Assembly: GCA_018817915.1 (NCBI GenBank)
Contig: JAHISX010000084.1
Location: forward strand, 1-64,000
Direction: 5' to 3'
Length of the DNA: 64,000 nt
DNA from: Bacillota bacterium
GTDB lineage: Bacteria; Bacillota_I; Bacilli_A; Acholeplasmatales; Acholeplasmataceae
The first letter of the stretch is position 1. Each line of letters begins with the position of its first letter. The position numbers and the translations under genes are program-made. The notes under the pieces are model-generated. The model did no database searches. It was not told where the DNA came from and worked only from the letters and a program-made list of their open reading frames with translations. Shown here one piece after another: positions 20,121-28,907 of the stretch.

Positions 20121-21614
20121 TTAATTGCTAAATTTTTCTTTCAAATATTCAACATAATATTTTGGAGTAAAATCTTGTTGAGTTGCTATTTGAAGAATTT
20201 GTTTAGGTGTCTTTGTTTGAGCAAACTTGTGGATATGTTCTTTGCTCCAAGCATTGATTGCTGCAATATTATTTTCTTCAATTACTTTTTCAACATTGAT
20301 TTCTTTATTCATTGAGCGATAAATTTGCGCTGCATATGCTGAACCTAAAGCATAGGTTGGGAAGTATCCAATAGCTCCACCAGACCAGTGAATATCTTGT
20401 AAGACACCTTCTTTATTGGTTGAAGGACGTTTGCCAACATATTGTCCCATCAATTGATTCCATTTTCTTGGAAGATCTTTGACTTTAAGTTTACCATTGA
20501 TCAATTCTTTTTCAATTTCATATCTGACGAGGACATGAAGAGAATAAGTGAGTTCATCTGCTTCAACACGGATAAGTGAACGTTTTGCTTGATTGATGTA
20601 TTGATAAAATTCTTCAACTGGTATATCTTTAAGTTGTTTTGGAAAACATTCTACCAGTTTAGCATAATGAGTCTTCCAAAATGCAAATGATCTACCGATC
20701 ATGTTTTCATACATTCTTGATTGTGATTCATGGATACCTAAACTTGTTCCACCGTGAAGTGCAGTATCATCATATTTAGGATCGTTTTGTTGTTCATATA
20801 TGCCATGACCCATTTCATGAATGGTCGAAAAAATTGCAGATGCAAGATTATTTTCATAAAAATGAGTTGTAATACGTGTATCAACACTGCTTACACCAGA
20901 AGTAAATGGATGTGCACTTTCTTTAAGCAACCCTTTATTTGTATCATAACTGAATACTTCCATCAAATAATGAGAGAATTCACTTTGCTTATCTTTAGGA
21001 TAAACAGCTTTTGATAATCTACGATTAAACTTTTGTTTAGGTCTGGATGTAACTTCTAAAACAAAAGGTACAAGTTCCTCTTTGACAGTATTAAAGAAAG
21101 TGTCATATTCTTTAACACCAAATCCTTCTTCAAACATATCAAGTAAGATATCATATCCTTTTAATTCTGGAGTTTCTAGATATTTGACAAGTTTCTTATT
21201 GAAATCAACAATTTTTTCAAGCGTTGGTGCATACATATCAAAATCGTTTTTTTCTTTAGCTTGTGCCCAAATATGAGAACCAGATTGAGTTAATACCTGA
21301 TATTCAATCCATTCATCTTTAGGAACTTTCTTAACGATTCTTAATCCTTTATTTGCTTCTTTAATTTCAATCTTCAAATCTTCATCTTCTAATTGATCAA
21401 GGTTTTCATATAGCTTTTCAATTGCTTCGATATATTTGGGATCCGATTCAAGCATATAAGATTCTGTAGCTAATACTTGAAATTGTTTACTACGATAATC
21501 AACAGATGCATTCGGTGCCTCAGTTTCTTGATCCCAACTCATTAACCAAAAAGCATATTCGAATGCTTTAATTTTTTGTCTGAATTCTTTATACAAATTA
21601 ATATACTGTTCCAT
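20121..21614 (-). CDS. M32-family carboxypeptidase (Taq-type)
   Basis: FSTIHEMGHGIYEQQ zinc motif; GIHESQSRMYENMIGRS. Confidence 0.94.
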   Translation of the reverse strand: MEQYINLYKEFRQKIKAFEYAFWLMSWDQETEAPNASVDYRSKQFQVLATESYMLESDPKYIEAIEKLYENLDQLEDEDLKIEIKEANKGLRIVKKVPKDEWIEYQVLTQSGSHIWAQAKEKNDFDMYAPTLEKIVDFNKKLVKYLETPELKGYDILLDMFEEGFGVKEYDTFFNTVKEELVPFVLEVTSRPKQKFNRRLSKAVYPKDKQSEFSHYLMEVFSYDTNKGLLKESAHPFTSGVSSVDTRITTHFYENNLASAIFSTIHEMGHGIYEQQNDPKYDDTALHGGTSLGIHESQSRMYENMIGRSFAFWKTHYAKLVECFPKQLKDIPVEEFYQYINQAKRSLIRVEADELTYSLHVLVRYEIEKELINGKLKVKDLPRKWNQLMGQYVGKRPSTNKEGVLQDIHWSGGAIGYFPTYALGSAYAAQIYRSMNKEINVEKVIEENNIAAINAWSKEHIHKFAQTKTPKQILQIATQQDFTPKYYVEYLKEKFSN

Positions 21615-21689
21615 ATTTCTCCTTCTTTCTAAAGACTTTTCTATTATTATACCATATTTTTATATGGTAGAATTTGATGATGCTAATTT

Positions 21690-23051
21690 TTAAATGAATA
21701 CAATAGTGGCAATTCCAAAATAAATAACAAGGGTGACTAGATCATTGATGGTTGCCATGATGGGTCCAGATGCAGCGGATGGATCGATGTGAAAATGGTT
21801 GAATATCAAGGGAACTAAAGCACCCATAGTACCCGCAACAAACATAGAGGCAAACACTGAAATGAAAACGACTGATGCAATCGCAAAAGGTGCTTGACTG
21901 CCAGTAGGTGCGATTGATAAAAAGATTGTTACAAAAATAAATGCAGCGGATGCTAAAAGTAAGCTATTTATAAAACCAACTGTCATCTCTTTTAATGCAT
22001 GTTTTTTAGCCTTTTTCTTGCCATCAATTTCTTCTAAATGTAATCCTAAAATGGTCACGGCTAAAGATTGTGTTCCAATGTTACCTGCCATACCTAGAAT
22101 AGTTGGTTGAAATAAGACTAGTGCAATGACTTGGATTAAAGTAACTTGGAAAAGTGATAGGATGGTTGCAATAATTAAATTCAAAACAACAGCAATCATG
22201 AGCCAAGGTAGGCGCTGTCTCGACCGTCTAAATGCTGAAGATGATGAATCATGATCAGAAATTAAAGCCATTTTTTGATAATCTTCTTCTGAGCTTTCTA
22301 CAATCTCATCAAAGACATCATCTGCAGTTATAATTCCTATAATTTGTTTTTTACTATTTAAAACTGGTAAACAGTTTCTATCATAATCTTGGACAGCTTC
22401 AATTGCTTTTTCTATCGTTTCATATTCATAGACATATTGGATGTCTTCAACCATAACTTCAAATATCTTTTTGCCACTTCTAGTCATAATCAATTGTTTT
22501 AAGTCAATTAACCCAACAATTTCTTTATCAGAATTTTCAACAAAGATGGTATCAATATAATCTTGTTCTCTTGAAGATATAACGATATAATCGGTTGCTT
22601 CCTTGATTGTCATATCTCTTGAAAGTGTCATATAATCCGTGGACATGATGGATGCTGCTAAATTTTCATTATAAGTCAAAAGAAGGTGAATTGCTTTTCT
22701 CTTAACAGCTGAAAGCAAGCTAATGATATGTTCTTTTTCTTGTTCCTCTTCAAATTCTTCAATGAATGCTTTTAAATCATCACTTTCTAGATTTCTTAAT
22801 AGTACTTTTTGTTTAGGTGTTTCTAGAAGATTGAATAAATCTTCTTGTTCTTCATGGGCCATTGAGACAAACATATCTCTCAATCGGATATCATCTATTA
22901 GACGAATCAATTGCAATCTTTCTTCTGTATTTATTTTTTCAAATAGTAAAGCTAGGTCATATGCATGGATTGTTTTAAAGGTTTTTCTTAATGAATCATC
23001 AGAATGCTTAAAGTTAATTTTCTTATTCATCTTAAAAGCCTCCAAACACAA
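21690..23051 (-). CDS. MgtE-family divalent cation transporter (paralogue 1)
   Basis: N domain + CBS + C-terminal TM; PTILGMAGNIGTQSLAV; GPIMATINDLVTLVIYF. Confidence 0.92.
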   Translation of the reverse strand: MCLEAFKMNKKINFKHSDDSLRKTFKTIHAYDLALLFEKINTEERLQLIRLIDDIRLRDMFVSMAHEEQEDLFNLLETPKQKVLLRNLESDDLKAFIEEFEEEQEKEHIISLLSAVKRKAIHLLLTYNENLAASIMSTDYMTLSRDMTIKEATDYIVISSREQDYIDTIFVENSDKEIVGLIDLKQLIMTRSGKKIFEVMVEDIQYVYEYETIEKAIEAVQDYDRNCLPVLNSKKQIIGIITADDVFDEIVESSEEDYQKMALISDHDSSSSAFRRSRQRLPWLMIAVVLNLIIATILSLFQVTLIQVIALVLFQPTILGMAGNIGTQSLAVTILGLHLEEIDGKKKAKKHALKEMTVGFINSLLLASAAFIFVTIFLSIAPTGSQAPFAIASVVFISVFASMFVAGTMGALVPLIFNHFHIDPSAASGPIMATINDLVTLVIYFGIATIVFI

Positions 23052-24357
23052 AAGTAGCTAATCCAAAATATACGGATAAAGCTGTCATATCGAGTAAAGT
23101 TGTAATAAATGGGCCAGATGCTACTGCAGGATCGAATTTAAAAAACTTTAAGATGGATGGAATCGTGATTGCAATGATAGGTGCAATGAAAATTGTCATC
23201 CATAAAGAAGCACCTACGACAAATGCTATTTTTATAGGTTGTTCAGATGTTGAAGTATTAAAACTAGTAAAAGCAAAGGTAGTTCCAAAAGCAATTGAAC
23301 CAATGACAAAGCCGTTCATCATACCTGTAAGAATTTCTCTAATCGAGTTTTTAACAAACCCTTTTTCATTCGTTGAAAACATTTTTAGAGTTACCGCCAA
23401 CGTTTGCGTTGCCACATTACCAGCAGACCCTGAAATTAAGGGTTGAAATATAACAAGGATAGCTGCAGCTGTAATCACACTCTCATAATGAGAGGTAATC
23501 ATCGCAATCGGTACTGATATTGCTAGAAGCAATAAAAGCCATGGTACACGGTGAAGTGCAGTCTTAAAAGGATTCCCTTGAACTGTTTCAGGCAACCCAG
23601 AAAGTCTTTCAAAATCTTCTTGAGCCTCTTCTTGATAGATATCAAGTGCATCATCTAAAGTAACCATACCTAAAAGTTTATTATTTTCATTACAAACAGG
23701 CATTTCAAAAATACTATAGTTATTAATAGCTTCCAAAGTCTGTGTGATTGGATCAGTATCTCTAACCGTAGGACAATATTCAATTAGTTCTGATATATAG
23801 CATGGTGTTTTCGCTTTAATGAGTTTCTTTAACGGAACAACACCTAAAAATAAGTGATTAACATCTGTAATAAACAAAGTATTAATTGTTTCAACATCAT
23901 TTGCTTCTTGTATGACTTTTTTAGTTGCTTGTTTAACTTCCATTTCAGGAAATAAAACAACCATTAAATTGGTCATTGCAGAACCAGTAACATCGTCATC
24001 ATAAGAAATAAGTTGAGCGATATCAGAACTTTCTCCAAGTGCTGCGAGCAATTCTTCTTGTTCCTCATCTTCTAATTCCATGATGATATCAGCAGCATCA
24101 TCTGGTTCCATCATTTCAACCAATTGTTTTTGCTTATCAATGTCAAAATCAGTTAAAACTTCAGCTGCTTCATCAAGTTCCAAATAAGAAACAAGCTCAG
24201 CTAACTTTTCATTAGAGAGTAGGCTATAAACCTTATCTTTTTCTTCATCATTAAGTTCAATAAATAGTTCAGCTAGATCGTAGGCATGAACATCATTTAA
24301 GTATTCTTTGATGACTTTATTACTTTCATTTTGAATCATATCTTTAAGCATGTTCAC
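23032..24357 (-). CDS. mgtE: MgtE-family divalent cation transporter (paralogue 2)
   Basis: PLISGSAGNVATQTLAVTL; GPFITTLLDMTALSVYF. Confidence 0.93.
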   Translation of the reverse strand: MNMLKDMIQNESNKVIKEYLNDVHAYDLAELFIELNDEEKDKVYSLLSNEKLAELVSYLELDEAAEVLTDFDIDKQKQLVEMMEPDDAADIIMELEDEEQEELLAALGESSDIAQLISYDDDVTGSAMTNLMVVLFPEMEVKQATKKVIQEANDVETINTLFITDVNHLFLGVVPLKKLIKAKTPCYISELIEYCPTVRDTDPITQTLEAINNYSIFEMPVCNENNKLLGMVTLDDALDIYQEEAQEDFERLSGLPETVQGNPFKTALHRVPWLLLLLAISVPIAMITSHYESVITAAAILVIFQPLISGSAGNVATQTLAVTLKMFSTNEKGFVKNSIREILTGMMNGFVIGSIAFGTTFAFTSFNTSTSEQPIKIAFVVGASLWMTIFIAPIIAITIPSILKFFKFDPAVASGPFITTLLDMTALSVYFGLATFVFGGF

Positions 24358-24371
24358 AACCCCTTTCTTTT

Positions 24372-25025
24372 TTATATTTGATGACCAAATAGCATTCTTG
24401 CTGTTTTAAAACTTAATAAATGTTGTGTCTTTTTATCTTCTATTGTTATCGTTTGATTAAAATCATCTTTTTTAACTACAGTAAATATATCATAAAGTTT
24501 AATGTTCTTATCATTTAAAAATGTTAACAATTCTTTTGAATCTAAAACTCTCGTTATTTTGAATTGATTTTGAGCCTCTATATCTACAAGTGATAAGGTT
24601 GCTGACTCTTCCATATGCCCTTCAAAGTCAGGAATTGGATTACCATGTTGACAAAATTTAGGTTTATCTAAGTATTCATAAAGGTTTTCTAATAGTCGAT
24701 CACTTGATGCATGCTCAAGCATTTCTGCATCTCCATGAACAGTTTCCCATGGAAACCCAAGTTTTTGTGTTAAAAAGACTTCCCAAATTCGGTGAGCTCT
24801 AATCATTCGAATGGCAATTTGTTTACCTTTATGTGTTAAAGATAATCCTTTATAAGGGATAAAGGTCACCAGATGTTTACTTTCTAATCTTTTAATCATT
24901 TCATTGACACTTTGATCAGTATAGCCAAAACGATCAGATAATTCATTTGTTTTGATCAATGCTTGTTTTCTTTCAACCGTCAACTCATAGATTGTTTTTA
25001 TATAATCTTCTTCAGCTCTATTCAT
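24372..25025 (-). CDS. DtxR/MntR-family metal-dependent transcriptional regulator
   Basis: EEDYIKTIYEL; LSDRFGYTDQSVNEMIKRLESKHLVTFIPYKGLSLTHKGK; RIWEVFL..LG; HGNPIP. Confidence 0.9.
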   Translation of the reverse strand: MNRAEEDYIKTIYELTVERKQALIKTNELSDRFGYTDQSVNEMIKRLESKHLVTFIPYKGLSLTHKGKQIAIRMIRAHRIWEVFLTQKLGFPWETVHGDAEMLEHASSDRLLENLYEYLDKPKFCQHGNPIPDFEGHMEESATLSLVDIEAQNQFKITRVLDSKELLTFLNDKNIKLYDIFTVVKKDDFNQTITIEDKKTQHLLSFKTARMLFGHQI

Positions 25026-25038
25026 TTTTTCACCTACT

Positions 25039-25872
25039 TTAACCTAAGGCAACATCTAAAACCATCATCACAATAAATCCGACCATGACACCAAATGTTG
25101 CATAATGTGCACCTTTTGGAGTCACTTTTTGTTGTGCCTCAGGAATGAGTTCTTCAACAACAACATAAATCATAGCTCCTGCAGCAAATGCAAGTGCATA
25201 AGGAAGAATTGGTCTCACGTAAAGTACTAAAATAGCACCGAGAACACCAGCAATTGGTTCTACTAATCCAGATGCTTGACCTAATAAGAAAGCTTTTGTT
25301 CTGCTCATCCCCTCTTGTCTTAAGGGTATCGCAACTGCTGCGCCTTCTGGAAGGTTTTGAATCCCAATTCCTATTGCAAGTCCTATAGCTGATAAAGTAG
25401 CAGCTGTGACATCACCTGTAACATAGTGAACTGCACCAAATGCAACACCCACAGCTAAGCCTTCAGGAATATTATGAAGTGTGATTGCAAATACCAATAA
25501 GACTGTTCTTTTCAATCTAGTTGGCAGACCTTCTTTATCATGATTAAAACCGAAATGCATATGTGGTACTGTCTTATCTGCTAAATATAAAAAGATACCT
25601 CCCAAAGCAAATCCTGTAGCAACAACAATCCAAGTTACTGCACCCATTTCTTCTGCCATAATGATTGCTGGAGCTAGTAATGACCAAAAACTTGCAGCGA
25701 TCATCACACCTGATGCAAAACCTAACATTAAATTAAATACATTTCTTTCTATGGTCTTGAAGAAAAATACTAAAGCTGCACCTACCGCAGTGAGTCCCCA
25801 AGTAAATAGTGTTCCCAACAATGCTTGTAACCATACTTCCTGGCCTATAAACCAATTGAGCATTACGTTCAC
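25039..25872 (-). CDS. ZIP-family metal transporter
   Basis: TLHNIPEGLAVGVAFGA; GIGIQNLPEGAAVAIPLR; GQASGLVEPIAG. Confidence 0.93.
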   Translation of the reverse strand: MNVMLNWFIGQEVWLQALLGTLFTWGLTAVGAALVFFFKTIERNVFNLMLGFASGVMIAASFWSLLAPAIIMAEEMGAVTWIVVATGFALGGIFLYLADKTVPHMHFGFNHDKEGLPTRLKRTVLLVFAITLHNIPEGLAVGVAFGAVHYVTGDVTAATLSAIGLAIGIGIQNLPEGAAVAIPLRQEGMSRTKAFLLGQASGLVEPIAGVLGAILVLYVRPILPYALAFAAGAMIYVVVEELIPEAQQKVTPKGAHYATFGVMVGFIVMMVLDVALG

Positions 25873-25885
25873 ATCTCTTTCTATT

Positions 25886-25901
25886 TTAAGGTATACCTTA
25901 A
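25886..25901. promoter_or_regulatory. Predicted operator of the ZIP/DtxR-type operon
   Basis: Perfect 16-bp palindrome TTAAGGTATACCTTAA just downstream of the -10 box. Confidence 0.55.
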
Positions 25902-25911
25902 TTCTAAATTA

Positions 25912-25940
25912 AGTATACCACTATAAAACAATCATGTCAA
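25912..25940 (-). promoter_or_regulatory. Promoter of the ZIP/DtxR/MgtE/MgtE operon
   Basis: Minus strand TTGACA - 17 bp - TATACT with TG extension. Confidence 0.75.
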
Positions 25941-25975
25941 CATAATTATATACTTAATAAAAAGTGCAAAAAAAA

Positions 25976-26143
25976 CTGACTTTTGGTGTAATTAGTTGAT
26001 AGCAATCTGATAAAGCCCTGAAATAAGGTTGTCAACTAGCATTTTAATTAATAGCGGATTATTTTCATTTGTTAATAGTTCATATAACGCCTATATAGTG
26101 CTACCAAGAGGTTCTCTTATCAACTATTTGCACCAAACGTCAG
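25976..26143. repeat. Inverted-repeat element: MITE-like, or a very long-loop terminator of tldE
   Basis: 27-bp arms with 23/27 identity: CTGACTTTTGGTGTAATTAGTTGATAG (25976-26002) and the reverse complement of 26117-26143; each side flanked by A8. Confidence 0.55.
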
Positions 26144-26156
26144 AAAAAAAAGAGGC

Positions 26157-27467
26157 CTAAGCCCCTCCACCTATCATTAATGATTCAACGTATACACTAG
26201 GGCTACCAACACCGGATAATCCAAATTTAAGATCAGATCCAATCCCCTTGACACGATTGATTGCTTCAAAGAAATTGCCTGAAACAACGATCATTTTAAC
26301 TGGGTGATCAAGTTTTCCATTTTTGATTTTAAACCCGCTTGCTTGCAAACTAAACTCACCAGAAACAGTCTTAACACCTGCATGAAGCCCAACCATATCA
26401 GTAATATAAACACCATCTTTAATATCAGATATTAATGTATCAAAATCTTTTTCTTGAGGTTCTAAAAAGAAATTTGTTGTAGAAATCCCGCCACGAAATC
26501 CATTACCAGTTGGTTTTTCTTTAAAGATAGCTGCTGTTTTTAAATTATGATTAAATCCCTTAAATACGCCATTTTCAACAATATAACGTTTGGAACATGC
26601 TACACCTTCATCATCGAAACCTGTTTTAAAATGAGCATCTGGATGTAATGGATCATCAACTAAATTAATATCTGAGCCAGCAATTTGTTGATTGACTTTA
26701 TCTTTTAGGAAAGTCATGTTTCTATAGGCAGCTTCACCTGAGAAAATTGAACTAAACACTTCAAGTATATCAGCAAACATTTCATTTGAGAAGACAACAG
26801 GATACTCACCTGATCGGATAGATGTTCCACCAAGCATAGCTACACCTTTTGTCACTGTCGTTTCAGCCATTTGATTTATATCAAACTCATTGAAATTTTT
26901 AGCCAGTTTAATATCGTAAGCTGTTTTAATATCATCATCTTTTTGAAAGACACCGATTGCATATGCATAGGCATATGTATTATGTCTTGATAGATGTAAT
27001 CCTTTAGAATTAACGAGTGTAGTTTCTGTGTCAACTTCTTGATAAATTGATGACTGTACTTGAGTAACAGATGAATTAGCCAATATCTTTTGTTCTAAAT
27101 TCTTTAATAAATCAATCTTTTGAATTACAGGAATACTGCCAAAATCAAAGAGTTCATCTTTAACTTCTGGGTATGATTCTGATCCTTCAAAGATAATTGC
27201 AGGTTCTACAACAGTTAATGCTTTCGCATTTGCCTTGAGTTGATCAAGCAAATGATCAACATTGGAATCTGATAAATTTTCAAAGCGAACTGTACTTAAT
27301 TTATTTTCATAAATACCGCGAATCGTAATAGATTCAACATCACTTTGAACATGTTGATCGAGTTTATTTTGGTAAACTGATAATTTTAATGATTTATTTC
27401 TTACGGCAAAAACTTCTAAATCAGTAATGCCTTTTTTTAATCCTAAATCAATCCAGTTCTGATACAT
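26157..27467 (-). CDS. TldE/PmbA-like metalloprotease subunit
   Basis: PmbA/TldE-type C-terminus (GVKTVSGEFSLQASGFKIKNGKL); directly downstream of tldD. Confidence 0.88.
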   Translation of the reverse strand: MYQNWIDLGLKKGITDLEVFAVRNKSLKLSVYQNKLDQHVQSDVESITIRGIYENKLSTVRFENLSDSNVDHLLDQLKANAKALTVVEPAIIFEGSESYPEVKDELFDFGSIPVIQKIDLLKNLEQKILANSSVTQVQSSIYQEVDTETTLVNSKGLHLSRHNTYAYAYAIGVFQKDDDIKTAYDIKLAKNFNEFDINQMAETTVTKGVAMLGGTSIRSGEYPVVFSNEMFADILEVFSSIFSGEAAYRNMTFLKDKVNQQIAGSDINLVDDPLHPDAHFKTGFDDEGVACSKRYIVENGVFKGFNHNLKTAAIFKEKPTGNGFRGGISTTNFFLEPQEKDFDTLISDIKDGVYITDMVGLHAGVKTVSGEFSLQASGFKIKNGKLDHPVKMIVVSGNFFEAINRVKGIGSDLKFGLSGVGSPSVYVESLMIGGGA

Positions 27468-28852
27468 TATTTTTTACCTCCTGATCCACCAACGGTCATG
27501 GATGATACTCTGATTGTTGGTTGCCCAACATCAACAGGAATACTTCCTGATAAAGAACCGCACATACCTTGTCCAAATTCTAGGTTGTCAGAGACTTTAT
27601 CAATCTTAAATAATACATCCTTACCATGTCCGATGAGCATTGCTCCACGAACAGGTCGTGTCAATTTGCCATCTTCGATCATATAACCCTCTTGTACAGC
27701 AAAATTGAATTCACCAGTTGCTGGAACGACAGTTCCACCACCAAGTTTTCTAGCAAACAAACCATATTTTGTATCCTTAATAATATCTTCAAATTTGTCT
27801 TTACCAGGAGCAATATATGTCGAGTTCATTCTAGAAGTTGGTGAGAATTTGTAAGATTGTCTACGTCCTGAACCAGTCGTATCCATATTCATCTTTCTTG
27901 CATTTCGGTAATCGATTAAATAACCTTTTAAAACGCCATTTTCAATTAAGAGATTCTTTTGAGTTTCTTTTCCTTCATCGTCATAGCTTAGTCTTCCCCA
28001 AGCACCTTCAACATTACCATCATCATATGCAGTGACAAGATCAGATCCAACTTTTTGACCTAATTTACCTACAAATGGTGATAAACCTTTGGCAACTGCT
28101 GTTGCTTCTAAAGGATGTCCGCATGCTTCATGAAAAATAACACCACCAAATCCATTATGCAAGACAACTGGCATCACTTGAGCTGTCATATCTTCTGCAG
28201 AAAGAAGCATGATTGCACTCTTAGCAACTTCATCTGCTAAAGATTTCATGTCAACAGCATCAAATATTTCAAAGCCCATGTACCGACCAGGTCCTTCGTA
28301 AGCTTGCTGCATCACACCATTTTCTTGAGCCACAGCCATCAACATCACACGCGTATATGTTCTCTTATCATCCTGATAGACGCCTTCACTATTAGCAACT
28401 AATATATTTTGTTCGGTTTCTAGCATCATTGTTATTGCTTGTACGATGCGCGCATCGTAGTTTTTGATTTGATTAGATAACGATTGAAGCACCACAGATT
28501 TTTCTTCAACAGATACAGAATTCATTGGTTTCTTAATGTTGTCTGTATATGGTTTCTTTTCTCCTAGTGATTTGACTTTTGTAAGTTCACCTGAAAAAGA
28601 AACTCTTAGATTTTTTACAACACCTAAAATAGATTCATAAGAAACATGATTTGTAAAGCCATAAACTTCATCTACACCTTGTATTAATCTTACGCCAGCC
28701 CCATGGACATTTGCTCTATCAATAGAAGTGACATCTCCACTTGTTACTCTAATGCTTGATGATTCTGTATCTTCTAAAAATATTTCTGCAAAATCAGCAC
28801 CCGTGAGCAATGCTTCATTTAATAATTCTTGTATTTCCGTTTTTTTCAACAT
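27467..28852 (-). CDS. tldD: TldD metalloprotease
   Basis: Zinc motif VIFHEACGHPLEATAVAKGLSPF; GRRQSYKFSPTSRMNSTYI. Confidence 0.92.
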   Translation of the reverse strand: MLKKTEIQELLNEALLTGADFAEIFLEDTESSSIRVTSGDVTSIDRANVHGAGVRLIQGVDEVYGFTNHVSYESILGVVKNLRVSFSGELTKVKSLGEKKPYTDNIKKPMNSVSVEEKSVVLQSLSNQIKNYDARIVQAITMMLETEQNILVANSEGVYQDDKRTYTRVMLMAVAQENGVMQQAYEGPGRYMGFEIFDAVDMKSLADEVAKSAIMLLSAEDMTAQVMPVVLHNGFGGVIFHEACGHPLEATAVAKGLSPFVGKLGQKVGSDLVTAYDDGNVEGAWGRLSYDDEGKETQKNLLIENGVLKGYLIDYRNARKMNMDTTGSGRRQSYKFSPTSRMNSTYIAPGKDKFEDIIKDTKYGLFARKLGGGTVVPATGEFNFAVQEGYMIEDGKLTRPVRGAMLIGHGKDVLFKIDKVSDNLEFGQGMCGSLSGSIPVDVGQPTIRVSSMTVGGSGGKK

Positions 28853-28907
28853 AATAAAACCTCTTTCCAACTTTATTTATTTAAGGTAATTCAACATCAA
28901 TGGATTC

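Noticed and set aside
23153-23446. 97-aa plus-strand ORF within mgtE
   Set aside because: Antisense to a conserved TM region; hydrophobicity mirrors the true gene; no RBS.
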